Notes: generated by a model from the letters alone, not told the origin. Counted from the stretch's first letter, positions 1 to 8,005 are shown. The stretch is 64,000 bases of DNA from CAVVEQ01 sp963804865 (GCA_963804865.1 CAWDSH010000026.1:124001-188000), one strand, 5' to 3'. Program-made: numbers and translations.

Positions 1-918
1 GAGGACATCCAGCACCTGCAGCGCGGTGAGGTTGCGCCAGGGCCAGGCTTTCTGCATGAGAAAGGCATCCTCGAAATGATTGCCGCCGTAGGTGAGATGC
101 GCGCCGTCGTCCTGCAGGCCGTGACCGGGCAGCGGCTGCAGCGCCGCCCAGAAATTCCAGAGCGGGATCCCGTATTCCTGCGCCAGGCGGGCGACGATGG
201 CGTTGATGGCGTGGTCGCCCTCGAGGTTATCGGCCTTGGTGGCGAGCACAGGGAGGATGCCGCGCGCGATGGTGATATCGAGGATCTTGCGCATGTTGCC
301 CTCGAAGACGGCATGGTTGGCGGTGGCTTCGTTGGTGCCGAGCATGATCAGGGCGATGGATGGCTGGTGAACGCGATACTCGCACTCGAGGGGAGTCTCG
401 TCCGGCTGGCAGAGCTCGGGGTTAGCCCAGAGCTGCGAAAGGACGGAGGCGGTGGTGAAGCTGCGCTCGGCCGCCAGGCTGCGGCGCTTGAAGGAGCCCT
501 GGTACTGATCGATGACCGCCTGCAGGCTGGCGTAGCTGCCCAGCGAATAGCGATCGGGACCCTGGTCGAAATTGGCGAGGAACCACTCGGCGGAGGTCTC
601 GCAATCGCCGACCTTGGAGAAGGCGGCGGGGTTGTTGCCCAGGGCGATGCCGCGGTTGTAGATCTCGAGGGCGGCCGCGCTCAATTCCGCGGGCACCACC
701 GGAAAGCTCTGCCAGTCCGCCGGGTCGAGGGTGACTTTCATTGTGGGGGTGATGCTGGGGACGGCGGTCGGATTTGGGAGGAAGGGGGTCAGCGTTGGGG
801 GCGGCAGCGGCGTTTCGCTGGGCGGGAGGACCGGTAGCGGGTCGGCGGTCGCCGCAGGCAGCAAGGTGCAGGCGGGCAGGAAGAGAAGCAGGATGAGGGC
901 AGCGGTAATGGGTTTCAT
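1..918 (-). CDS. SGNH/GDSL-hydrolase-like lipoprotein, C-terminus cut by window edge
   Basis: The frame is open from an ATG at 918 to the window edge (306 codons, no stop seen). A short lipoprotein signal ends in LPAC (Cys17), followed by a Pro/Thr-rich linker to about residue 58, so the protein is probably membrane-anchored outside the cell. SGNH-like blocks are visible: V-G-D-C around residue 106, LGTNEAT as the Asn block, and D-G-A-H-L-T near the end. The expected nucleophile Ser of GDS is a Cys (codon TGC at 603-601). It follows the SGNH protein at 947-2038 by 28 bases in the same direction as the MBOAT gene, so it is probably part of the same envelope-acylation operon. The substrate is unknown; it may be an esterase, an acyl transferase or catalytically dead. 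Confidence 0.75.
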   Translation of the reverse strand, partial: MKPITAALILLLFLPACTLLPAATADPLPVLPPSETPLPPPTLTPFLPNPTAVPSITPTMKVTLDPADWQSFPVVPAELSAAALEIYNRGIALGNNPAAFSKVGDCETSAEWFLANFDQGPDRYSLGSYASLQAVIDQYQGSFKRRSLAAERSFTTASVLSQLWANPELCQPDETPLECEYRVHQPSIALIMLGTNEATANHAVFEGNMRKILDITIARGILPVLATKADNLEGDHAINAIVARLAQEYGIPLWNFWAALQPLPGHGLQDDGAHLTYGGNHFEDAFLMQKAWPWRNLTALQVLDVL

Positions 919-946
919 GAGATCAGCCGGGCAGAATTATACCGAA

Positions 947-2038
947 TCACGGACAACCCAACACTCCCTGAAGAATCTCAGCAAGCCGATCCGCGAGCAG
1001 CTGCTCGCCTGTGGGGGTGAGATGGATGGCGGAGTTGGTGAACTCGCTTTCGGGGACCAGGTCCCAGAGATCGAGGTAATGCCAGCCGCGCGATGCGGCT
1101 TCCCCTGCCAGCGCCGGGCGGTAGGCGTCGTACGCCCAGCGGGGGTAGAAGAAGTTGTAACGGATATCGCTGTTCGCGCCGGTGCTGATCAGCATGGGTT
1201 CGTTGAAGAGGATGAGCGGGGTGCTGCCGGTGATCTCGAAGCCCCTGGCAATGGGGGTGAAATCCAGCCCAGCGGCGAGGTCGAAGGGAGCGCGACCGTT
1301 GAAGGTGTCGTCGGGTTCGAAATCGCGCTGGGCGGGCTCGTAGGTTTGAGTGGTGTCCTGGTCGATGCCGGTGGCAGCCCAGAGCACCCCGTAGAGCTGG
1401 TGACGGTAGAGGTCCGCCAGGGCGCGGCGTTCAGCGAGCAGGCGGTCGAAGACGGAGGTTTGCGGTACGGCTGCAACGGTTGAACCGGGCAGCAGCTGCG
1501 AGAGGCGTTTTGCGTTATATGCCAGCAGAGGCGACGGGGATGGGTTCATGCCGGGGAAAGCCTCGAGGGTGAGTCCCCAGAGAATGAGATCGGGCTGGTA
1601 AGCCATGGCCCGGTCGAGGACGAGCACATCCTTCTCGAGCGAGATGGTGGGATAGGCCAGGTTGTAAGCAACCACGCGGCGCCCGTCACAGGCGGTGAGA
1701 TGGGCGGCGTTGAGCCTGCCGGCGAGGGTCTCTTCAGGCTCGAGCAGCGTGCCCCAGATGGAGGAATCGCCCACCAGGATGACGCGGAACTCGTCCTCCG
1801 CTTTGGGCTGCGCGACGACGTGGGAAGCGAACATGGCGTCCAGGTCGTTGATGGTCATGTTGTATGAGCGCTGCGGGTTCTCACCGAAGGGGAAGCGCGG
1901 GCGCCCGGGGAAAAGGTGGTTGTAGAGAGAGAGCCTGCCGAGCGGAAGGGAAGGCACGAGGAAGACCAGGACGGCGGCGAAGACCGCGAGCAGCAGCAGG
2001 GTCTTGAGGAACACGTTGCGGACGAATTGCCAGTTCAT
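947..2038 (-). CDS. membrane-anchored SGNH-type protein paired with MBOAT (DltD/AlgX-like role)
   Basis: This 363-residue protein has one N-terminal membrane segment (about residues 10-30) and an external SGNH-like domain. The nucleophile block V-G-D-S-S is at residues 89-93 and a C-terminal H-L-T block is present, but the usual Asp three residues before the His is a Ser (NSAIHLT). A GGAG ribosome site precedes the ATG, and the gene starts four bases after the MBOAT stop. In alginate acetylation and teichoic acid D-alanylation, an MBOAT protein passes an acyl group across the membrane and an SGNH protein (AlgX/AlgJ or DltD) finishes the transfer to the polymer. That role is inferred here from gene order and the motif; the acceptor polymer is not known. 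Confidence 0.8.
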   Translation of the reverse strand: MNWQFVRNVFLKTLLLLAVFAAVLVFLVPSLPLGRLSLYNHLFPGRPRFPFGENPQRSYNMTINDLDAMFASHVVAQPKAEDEFRVILVGDSSIWGTLLEPEETLAGRLNAAHLTACDGRRVVAYNLAYPTISLEKDVLVLDRAMAYQPDLILWGLTLEAFPGMNPSPSPLLAYNAKRLSQLLPGSTVAAVPQTSVFDRLLAERRALADLYRHQLYGVLWAATGIDQDTTQTYEPAQRDFEPDDTFNGRAPFDLAAGLDFTPIARGFEITGSTPLILFNEPMLISTGANSDIRYNFFYPRWAYDAYRPALAGEAASRGWHYLDLWDLVPESEFTNSAIHLTPTGEQLLADRLAEILQGVLGCP

Positions 2039-2042
2039 GCCA

Positions 2043-3468
2043 TCACGCTCCGAACAGCCTTCCCAGTGCCTGCAGCGCCAGGGCAGGCGTTGGCAGCGCG
2101 AACCACAACCAGCCGAGGGCGACGAAGTTGAAGGTGAGGAACACGTTCACGCAGGTCAGCGCCAGCTTCAGGCGGGGACGGGATTCGAGGGCGGCGGCGC
2201 GCGGCTTGATCCACTCCGACCAGCGGTTCTGGACGAACATGCCCAGCCCGTGCCAGGCGCCCCAGAGGACGAAGTTCCAGCTGATGCCGTGCCAGAGACC
2301 GATCAGCAGCATGGTGGTGAGCTGGGTGAAGAGCAGCACGATCCAGGCGGGCAGCGGTTTTTGGGCGGAGCGCAGGGCGCGGGTGAGCGGGTTGAAATAG
2401 TAGGCGCGGAACCACTGGGTGAGGGTCATGTGCCAGTTATTCCAGAACTGGGTGAGGTTGGGCATCAGGTAGGGGCGCTTGAAGTTCTCAGGGAGCTGGA
2501 TGCCGAGCCAGCGCGCCAGGCCGATGGCGATATCGGTGTAACCGCTGAAATCCAGGTAGAGCTGGAAGGCAAAGGCGTAGAGCATCAGCCACAGCCAGCC
2601 CCCCGCCCTCACCTGCCCGACGCTGGCCGCGTTGAGGGCGATGAGCGCCAGCGAATCGGCCAGCACGAATTTCTTGAAGAGACCGAACACCAGGCGCCGG
2701 CCGCCTTCGGTGAACTGATCCGCGTCCATGCCGGCCGGCTGGCGCAGGTCGCGGACGAAGCGCTCGATGCGGTCGATGGGTCCGGCGGTGACGGCGGGAA
2801 AGAAGATGACGTAGGTGAGATATTCGCGCAGGGTGTAGGCAGCCAGGCGCCCGGACTGCCGGTCGCGGAAAGTATGGATCAGGCGGAAGGCGACGTAGGA
2901 GAAATCCCAGCCAGCGGATATCCAGGGCGGAGGCCATGCCGGCGGACTGCCCGGTGAGCAGGCGCAGCTGGGCGCCCAGCCAGGCGGTGAGCGACGGCAG
3001 CTTGAGCGCAACGAATAAAACCAGCAGGAAGAGGATGCCGATTGCAGCCAGCAGCGGCAGGCTGCGGCGCGGCAGTGAGAGCAGCCAGAGAAGGAGGGCG
3101 ATGCCCGCCAGCGCGATGATGAGCGGCAGGGTCTGCGGGGGGCGCGAGGGGGTGAGGATGCCGGTCACGCCGAGATAGCGGGTGAGCCCCAGCGCCAGGA
3201 CAACGGCGAAAACCAGCAGGAGGGCGATGACGTCCTCTTTGACCCAGCGGTGATCCGGGGGCGCGGTGATCACCCAGGCAAAAACGGCAAGCGCCAGGGT
3301 GGCCAGCGGCAGCCAGAAATCAAGCCCACGGATGGGCAGTGCCGGCTGCAGCCAGAAGATGGCAATGACGCTGGCGATCAGCAGCAGCCATTCCCGTTTC
3401 CACGATCGCAGGAGAAAGCGGTAAAGGAGGATGGCGGCGGAAAATATCAGGATGTGGGTGAGGTTCAT
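2043..3468 (-). CDS. MBOAT family O-acyltransferase (single-base frameshift)
   Basis: This polytopic membrane protein is about 474 residues after correction. Family signatures include FPAVTAGPIDR, LYLDFSGYTDIAIG, LTQFWNNWHMTLTQWFR and GLWHGISWNF; the His of the last block (near residue 391) is the conserved putative catalytic residue. The first part (MNLTHILIF to IRWLGF) and the rest (SYVAFRLIH onward) lie in different frames. Removing one T/A at 2902-2904 joins them to read LGFSYVAFR. The protein should move acyl groups across the membrane for an SGNH partner, as AlgI and DltB do. The DltX-like microprotein lies just upstream and the SGNH gene just downstream. The frameshift is probably a sequence error, since the rest is intact. 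Confidence 0.85.
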
Positions 3469-3478
3469 GAGATATGAA

Positions 3479-3510
3479 ACCGCGAACCGGTCTCGCGGAT
3501 GGTTCGCGGT
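3479..3510 (-). promoter_or_regulatory. perfect 10-bp inverted repeat between microprotein and MBOAT gene
   Basis: ACCGCGAACC (3479-3488) pairs with GGTTCGCGGT (3501-3510) around a 12-base loop. On the minus strand it starts immediately after the stop codon of the 44-residue microprotein and lies upstream of the MBOAT ATG at 3468. It has no T-run, so it is more likely an mRNA stabiliser, processing signal or attenuator than a simple terminator. It could raise microprotein output relative to the enzymes. Confidence 0.5.
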
Positions 3511-3645
3511 CTAAAATCCCTGGTAGATCCAGAGGGGTGCGCTATCGGCGGTGGCGATGAAAAGTGCGACGAGGATGAGGGCAAGCGCGAGCGCCCAAAG
3601 ATTTTCTTTTGAAAGGATGCGGCTGTTCTTTATTTGTAACCGCAT
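3511..3645 (-). CDS. DltX-like single-pass membrane microprotein (44 aa)
   Basis: A 44-codon frame starts at ATG 3645 with a strong GGGGGGTGAG ribosome site nine bases upstream, and overlaps the end of the upstream lipoprotein gene. It has a short basic N-terminus (Arg2, Lys6, Arg9, Lys13), one hydrophobic helix (residues 16-33) and a short outer tail ending in W39-I-Y41-Q-G-F44. DltX of Gram-positive dlt operons has this same layout and ends in a closely similar F-I-Y-x-x-F motif, whose Tyr is reported as the acyl carrier between the MBOAT protein DltB and DltD. Here the MBOAT and SGNH genes follow directly. I infer that Tyr41 carries an acyl group. The function is a hypothesis; the frame, ribosome site and motif are directly visible. 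Confidence 0.7.
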   Translation of the reverse strand: MRLQIKNSRILSKENLWALALALILVALFIATADSAPLWIYQGF

Positions 3646-4032
3646 ACCTGCCACTCACCCCCCTGTTTGACGAGCTCGAAAGGACGCTTGCTGAGATCGA
3701 CCTCCATGTCCTCGCCGTTGTAGGAAGCAATGATCTTGCCCGAGCAGGTGACGATGGACTTCTCGTCCTCGGTCCCGGTGAGCTGGCAGCTGAGATCCTC
3801 CAACCGGGTCTCGACCGCCTGGAAGGAATCCAACTCCATGACCGCCTGTGATTCCCAATCCGCACAGGAAAGAGTTCGAAAGCTGGCTGCCGTCCCTGCC
3901 AACCAGGGCAGTCACATAAGCCGCAGCAACACCGGCTGCCTCATCAGCGCTCCCCCCACCCGCGCAAGCCGCGAGGGTCAACACGGTAAAAACACCCAGA
4001 AAGAGCAACCATGAAGCTCGAGTTCAAGACAT
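3630..4032 (-). CDS. small lipoprotein, broken by a nonsense codon and a frameshift
   Basis: A strong GGGAGG site precedes ATG 4032, but codon 3 is TGA (4026-4024). After it the frame reads a good lipoprotein signal (WLLFLGVFTVLTLAAC, then AGGG). A second lesion, one extra base near 3871-3875, must be removed to join AAAYVTALVGRDGSQLSN to LSCADWESQAVMELDSF and on to the C-terminus EWQVCGYK. The restored protein has about 130 residues and resembles small NTF2-like or DUF4878-like envelope lipoproteins with paired Cys. A TTG at 4008 could be an alternative start, but it has no ribosome site. Its end overlaps the microprotein start, so it is the first gene of the envelope operon. A minus-strand TATAAT lies at 4076-4071. 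Function unknown. Confidence 0.6.
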
Positions 4033-4203
4033 ACCTCCCGGATAATTATTTGGTACCACTAATGAAGCGGATTATATCACGCGGGATAATTTGCATTGAC
4101 GCACGAAATAAACAGTATATACAAACAATATACAATAATTATAGATCCTAAGAAGGCAGAAACACAGTGATTAAGCTATACGCAACTCACTTAAGATATC
4201 ATT

Positions 4204-4401
4204 CGCCTGATTGCAAATATTGCATGCTGGCCTGAGTGCAATCATTTCCTTTTCGCCTGAATGCATTTTTTTCTTTAACGCCTGATGGAAAATATTTCAA
4301 CCTGGCGAGCCTGCAAAATTTTCCCCCTGCCCTCCTGAATGCAAAATCTGCCCATCATATGCATGCAGAATCTGCCCCTCTTAAGAGTGCAGAATTTGCC
4401 C
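4204..4401. repeat. array of eight iteron-like direct repeats
   Basis: A run of about 200 bases without genes holds eight related units. CCTGA starts at 4206, 4231, 4256 and 4281, an exact 25-base period. The TGC core recurs at 4212, 4237, 4262, (TGG) 4286, 4312, 4340, 4364 and 4388. The last three units are nearly identical (TGCARAATYTGCCC, 24-base period), and the consensus is roughly CCTGAATGCAAAATYTGCCC. A helical-turn-scale period is typical of plasmid replication iterons or of centromeres bound by ribbon-helix-helix partition proteins. The array lies just beyond the ParA/RHH gene pair. The stretch 4080-4150 beside it is very A+T-rich and could melt easily. Confidence 0.75.
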
Positions 4402-4427
4402 ATGATTCATATTAACGACTCTATTAA

Positions 4428-4853
4428 CTACTTAATACGACTCTGTATGCCGGATTTCTCTTTTGAAGATCTTTTTGTTGCGGGAAGAATATCCTCGGGG
4501 AGTTTAAGTACCCAGTCATAGCGGGGACTGCGGGAAGGCTGCTTGTACTCAGCCAGATCTACCAATCCGTCCCGGTAGTCATTTAAAAAATTTAAAAGGG
4601 CCAGGGAGACCAGCTGGCTGGCCGGCAGGCTGAGCTGATCGGCAAGTTCCTTAACGCGCTGACGGATCTGGGGCGGCAGGTCATACGTGGCGCGCTGCTC
4701 ACGGCGCGAGGCGATCTTGGCACGCTCGCGGGCCTTCTTCTCGCGCAGGCGCTTGGGAAGCTGCGCATCCAGCTGGCGCTGCTCCATGCCATCCAGCAGG
4801 TCCGATATCGCCGGGTCCAGGACAGGGCGGCGTTCGAATTGTTTTTTAACCAT
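4428..4853 (-). CDS. ribbon-helix-helix-like partner of ParA (putative centromere-binding protein)
   Basis: This 141-residue basic protein has a charged, Arg-rich helix around residues 30-55, then a segment (about 56-95) with the pattern of a ribbon-helix-helix fold: a short strand YDLPPQIRQ followed by two helices. The ATG lies inside the end of the ParA gene (8-base overlap), so the two are translated together. In type Ib partition systems a small RHH protein binds repeated DNA and recruits ParA, and an eight-unit repeat array begins 27 bases after this gene ends. I infer a ParG-like role; sequence similarity to a named family is weak. Confidence 0.6.
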   Translation of the reverse strand: MVKKQFERRPVLDPAISDLLDGMEQRQLDAQLPKRLREKKARERAKIASRREQRATYDLPPQIRQRVKELADQLSLPASQLVSLALLNFLNDYRDGLVDLAEYKQPSRSPRYDWVLKLPEDILPATKRSSKEKSGIQSRIK

Positions 4854-5616
4854 CGATCACCTCTTTTAATTTTTGCAGGATGACACGGTAGCCACCGGTG
4901 CGCTGCTGTTTATCCTTGAAGCCGCGAATGGCGACACAGGCGGGCGCGTATTCCCAGACGGTGAGACCGTAGGCCGGGGCTTCGCGGACACGGGTATCCT
5001 GCGGGATGGGCGGCCAGACGCGACTGCCGAAGGCTTCGACCAGGTCGCGGAACTGCAGGTAGGTCTCCCGGGTGGTGCGGTCGAAGAAGGTGGGCAGAAT
5101 ACAGAAACCCTGCAGGTGATGACCGCGGCGCCCGAACTCGCCGAGGGTGAGCAGCACCTCCTGGACACCATCCACGGCGAGCGCATCCAGGCGGGTGGGG
5201 ATCACCACCCAATCACTGGCGATCAAACCGCTGACATGCAGCACGTCGAGCGAGGGAGCCAGGTCCAGCAGGACGACATCGTAAGCCGCGGGTTTAAAAA
5301 TATCGGCGAGGATCGAATCACGGTAATCTGAAAGCGTGATCTCGCGCTTGACATTTTCGGTGCGCTTATCGCCGGGGAGGATATCCAGGTTGGGACGCGC
5401 CGTCACCACCGCCTGCTCCAGAGACTTGTTTTCGCAAATCAGGCTGTAAAGCCCCGGAGATTTTTCGAGACCGAGGGAGACCGCCACATGCCCCTGGGGA
5501 TCGAGATCCACCAGCAAAACGCGAAGCCCATCGCGGGCAAGACCGTGCGCGAGGGTGATGGCCGTGGTGGTTTTTCCAACCCCGCCTTTTTGATTGGCAA
5601 AAGCGATGATCTTCAT
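4846..5616 (-). CDS. parA: ParA-family partition ATPase
   Basis: This 256-residue ParA/MinD-type ATPase has a deviant Walker A motif KGGVGKTT at residues 10-17, the following DLDPQGH motif, and VVLLDLAPSLD as Walker A' and B. It should bind DNA and ATP and move plasmid or chromosomal cargo with a centromere protein. There is no long N-terminal HTH region, so it is the short form typical of type Ib systems with an RHH partner, which is what follows it. It is one of two ParA genes within 3.1 kb; the other (7072-7914) is paired with a ParB. The upstream gap (5617-5897) holds GC-rich operator-like repeats. Confidence 0.9.
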   Translation of the reverse strand: MKIIAFANQKGGVGKTTTAITLAHGLARDGLRVLLVDLDPQGHVAVSLGLEKSPGLYSLICENKSLEQAVVTARPNLDILPGDKRTENVKREITLSDYRDSILADIFKPAAYDVVLLDLAPSLDVLHVSGLIASDWVVIPTRLDALAVDGVQEVLLTLGEFGRRGHHLQGFCILPTFFDRTTRETYLQFRDLVEAFGSRVWPPIPQDTRVREAPAYGLTVWEYAPACVAIRGFKDKQQRTGGYRVILQKLKEVIDG

Positions 5617-5681
5617 TTTTTATCCGGTCGCGAACAGGCCACCCGAGACTGGGTCAAAAAAATAATCGGAAGGTAAAACAA

Positions 5682-5771
5682 GGGTCGCCCCTAAGTATTT
5701 TAAAGGGAATGCAAGTGAAAGTCAAGCGGCGACCCAAAGGGGCGACCCTGCGGAACGACAAGGGTCGCCCC
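5682..5771. repeat. repeated GGGTCGCCCC elements in the gap between the two par operons
   Basis: GGGTCGCCCC occurs at 5682-5691 and 5762-5771, its reverse complement GGGGCGACCC at 5739-5748, and a partial inverted copy (GGCGACCC) at 5728-5735. They sit upstream of the parA gene at 4846-5616 and downstream of the parB-like gene, in a gap with no coding signal. They may be operator or ParB-type binding sites. The inverted copies could also fold into a hairpin. Confidence 0.5.
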
Positions 5772-5870
5772 CAGGACCTCTAAAATGCATAAAAAACCGA
5801 TTCCAAAGCAGGAATCGGTATAAAGACACATGGATGGCAGCGGAGGATTTCTGGAGGGATTTTTGAGATG

Positions 5871-5902
5871 GTTAAAAGTGTTACCGCGGTAACACTTTTA
5901 AC
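5871..5902. promoter_or_regulatory. perfect 32-bp palindrome, core GTTACCGCGGTAAC
   Basis: The 32 bases read identically on both strands with no loop, centred on CCGCGG. It overlaps the stop codon of the parB-like gene (5898-5900). The central GTTACCGCGGTAAC is closely related to the palindrome after the initiator-like gene at 10311. A loop-free long palindrome suggests a site for a dimeric protein, for example a parS-like site for the adjacent ParB, rather than a terminator. Confidence 0.6.
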
Positions 5903-7046
5903 GACGCTTGATGCGCGCCCGGATCAGGCGGGTGAGCTCCTCAAGAAGCGAGAGAACGGGCTGCGCCTGGCCGAGAACAACGAGCTCATCGGCGAGGGTA
6001 TCGAGCGCGTGCGACTGACCGTCCGAATCCAGCTTGCCCAGGGTGCGGGCAAAGCGGCGCAGGTTGCGGCCGGCTTCACGACCGGGATCAGCGGGAGGCG
6101 GCGCGGGACGCGGCGCGGTTTCACCGGTGGCAACAGGGAGATCGGAGATGGCAGAGAGCTCTTCGGAAGTGAGCTGGCTCTGGATGCTCATCTGCAGCAT
6201 GCGCTCCCACTGCTTTTCGGGTGCAGAAAGCACTTCGCGCAGGACGCGCTCTGGAAGGCGATAACGGTCCGCCAGGTCGAGCAGTGGGCTGGGAAACTGG
6301 AGGATATTGAGCAGCTGGACCATGCGCGGGCGGGTGAGCTGCATGATGGGGATGATCTTTTCCCACAACCCGGCGGGCATACGCTGGGTGCGCACCAGGC
6401 GGAAATATTCATATTCGTCTTTGGTGGCTTCCCTGGGCTGAATGCCGATCTCGGAAAGGATCAACGCGGAGATCTCGCAAGCCTGCTCCACGGCGGAGGG
6501 CTGCTCGGCGTGACGATTTTCCAGCACCTGGCGCTGCCGGGTGGGACGGGCAATGACCTCGACGCGCAACAGGGGCTCCTCTTTGTGGTGGCGGTTGACC
6601 TTCTCAAGGCAGGCGGCCCAAAAACGGCGCTCGCCGGTCTCGATCATGAAGACATAACCGCCATCCGATTTCTGGATCCATGAGCCGGTGATGGGTTTAA
6701 TCTGACCGTGCTCGCCAAAGGAGCCGCCCATGGCGAGGAGCCGGTCCACCTCACCGCGAACAGCGGGATCGGATTTGGCAAGGATGAGCCAGCGGGAGGC
6801 GGCGGTGTAGCAATCGATCGCGGCGGAGAAGAATTCATCGCGAATGGCGGGGGGAAGCAGGCGCCGCGGCTGAAAACGATCGGGGAGCATCTGGGACGGC
6901 TTCAAGCGCTCGATGCGCTCAACCAAAGGCGTTTCAGTAACAGCCTGGGCGATCGGTTTAATGGATGACGGCAGCGTGGTGGTGGTTTCAGGCTGGGTGG
7001 GGAAATCTTCAAAGGCGTTGAAACGTTTGCGGTTCTGAGGTGGCAT
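5898..7046 (-). CDS. parB: ParB/Srx-superfamily partition protein
   Basis: This 382-residue protein follows ParA (7072-7914) by 25 bases in the same direction. An N-terminal ParB/Srx-like nucleotide-binding domain is seen from about residue 45: H-G-Q-I-K-P-I, then I-E-T-G-E-R-R-F-W-A-A, which matches the GERR motif used by ParB clamps to bind CTP. A central helical region (about 190-280) would hold the helix-turn-helix, followed by a Pro-rich linker and a basic C-terminal part that probably dimerises. It should bind a specific palindrome and stimulate ParA. Its own stop codon lies inside a perfect palindrome. Spacing between domains is longer than in chromosomal ParB, as in plasmid-type proteins. 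Confidence 0.8.
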   Translation of the reverse strand: MPPQNRKRFNAFEDFPTQPETTTTLPSSIKPIAQAVTETPLVERIERLKPSQMLPDRFQPRRLLPPAIRDEFFSAAIDCYTAASRWLILAKSDPAVRGEVDRLLAMGGSFGEHGQIKPITGSWIQKSDGGYVFMIETGERRFWAACLEKVNRHHKEEPLLRVEVIARPTRQRQVLENRHAEQPSAVEQACEISALILSEIGIQPREATKDEYEYFRLVRTQRMPAGLWEKIIPIMQLTRPRMVQLLNILQFPSPLLDLADRYRLPERVLREVLSAPEKQWERMLQMSIQSQLTSEELSAISDLPVATGETAPRPAPPPADPGREAGRNLRRFARTLGKLDSDGQSHALDTLADELVVLGQAQPVLSLLEELTRLIRARIKRR

Positions 7047-7071
7047 TAGTCACCCCCTTCTCAGGGATGGG

Positions 7072-7914
7072 TCATCTCCGGCGGTCCGTGCGATCGAGTA
7101 CGGTATCCACCAGGGCGGCATATTCCTGCGTGGCACGCGAGCTGGAAGCGATCTGGTCAGCGCTGCGGCGGCGAGGAGGCTTGTAGGTGAAGACATCCAT
7201 ATGGCTGGAATGCGCATACGCCAGATCGGAGGATTTATGGATGGGCGGCAGCACTCCGGACGCAAAGCGACGGTCCAACTCGACCAGGATCTCCTGCGCC
7301 TCGGAGCGATGCTCTTCGCAAAGCGTTGGCAAATACCCCAGGATCTTCAGGTCGGGTCGGAAATGGACACGCACCTGGTCAATGGTGCGCTGTAATTCGA
7401 GAAGACCGGAAACACCCAGGTAGCTGGTCTCCACCGGGATGAGCACCAGGTCGGCAGCCACGAGGGCATTGACCAGCAGGTCGCCCGTGCTGGGCGGGGT
7501 ATCGATGATGACGAAGGCGTATTCCTTCTGGATGGGGGAAAGGGCATGCGCAAGGCGGGTCTCGTTGGCCATCAGGGTTGGCAGCATGCGCGCAGCCTCC
7601 ACCATTTCGGGGTGGCTGCTGGGGATGATGAAGAGATTGGGATGGAACTTGCTGCGGCGGACCATGCGCTGGATGGAAGGAGGCGGGCTTTGGGTGAGCA
7701 GGGCGGCCATGGATTCGCCGGGTTGGGGCGCGGCCTGGTCAAACATGGTGGCGAGAAGGGCATGACCCTGGGGGTCCATATCCACCAGCAGGATCCTGCC
7801 ATCGGCACCCGTGCGATCACCGAGCTTTAAAGCCAGACCAGCGGCAAGATTGACCGCGGTGGTCGTTTTTCCAACCCCACCCTTTTCATTGGCAATTGTT
7901 ATGGAAATCGCCAT
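7072..7914 (-). CDS. parA: ParA-family partition ATPase, paired with ParB
   Basis: This 280-residue ParA/Soj-like ATPase has the deviant Walker A motif KGGVGKTT at about residues 11-18, DMDPQGHA at about 46-53, and FVIIDTPPSTGDLL as Walker B with the switch region. It is the first gene of a minus-strand operon with the ParB-like gene 5898-7046. Its promoter (TTGACT-N17-TATGAT) lies in the divergent gap and is preceded by TTA..TAAAT repeats, which suggests shared control with the AAA gene read the other way. It differs clearly in sequence from the ParA at 4846-5616, so the two are not a recent duplication. Confidence 0.9.
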   Translation of the reverse strand: MAISITIANEKGGVGKTTTAVNLAAGLALKLGDRTGADGRILLVDMDPQGHALLATMFDQAAPQPGESMAALLTQSPPPSIQRMVRRSKFHPNLFIIPSSHPEMVEAARMLPTLMANETRLAHALSPIQKEYAFVIIDTPPSTGDLLVNALVAADLVLIPVETSYLGVSGLLELQRTIDQVRVHFRPDLKILGYLPTLCEEHRSEAQEILVELDRRFASGVLPPIHKSSDLAYAHSSHMDVFTYKPPRRRSADQIASSSRATQEYAALVDTVLDRTDRRR

Positions 7915-7974
7915 GACACCTCGTTATTGCCATCCACCGCCAAGATTTCCCGTTGCTGGCGAATAATTGTATTT

Positions 7975-8003
7975 ATCATACATAATTTTTGGAAGTTAGT
8001 CAA
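7975..8003 (-). promoter_or_regulatory. sigma70-type promoter for parA-parB
   Basis: On the minus strand TTGACT (8003-7998) and TATGAT (7980-7975) are separated by exactly 17 bases. The ATG of the ParA gene is at 7914. The first TTAGCATAAAT element (8006-8016) abuts the -35 hexamer, where a bound protein could repress or activate. Confidence 0.65.
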
Positions 8004-8005
8004 TA

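Noticed and set aside
76..837. Long plus-strand frame of 253 codons
   Set aside because: It is the antisense shadow of the minus-strand lipoprotein SGNH gene, with Gly/Val-rich composition and no family features.
2043..3468. Programmed ribosomal frameshift in the MBOAT gene
   Set aside because: No slippery heptamer or downstream stem is evident, and the same kind of one-base lesion occurs in many unrelated genes here.
4204..4401. Iteron array as a CRISPR array
   Set aside because: The period of 24-25 bases leaves no room for spacers, and similarity extends through the whole unit.
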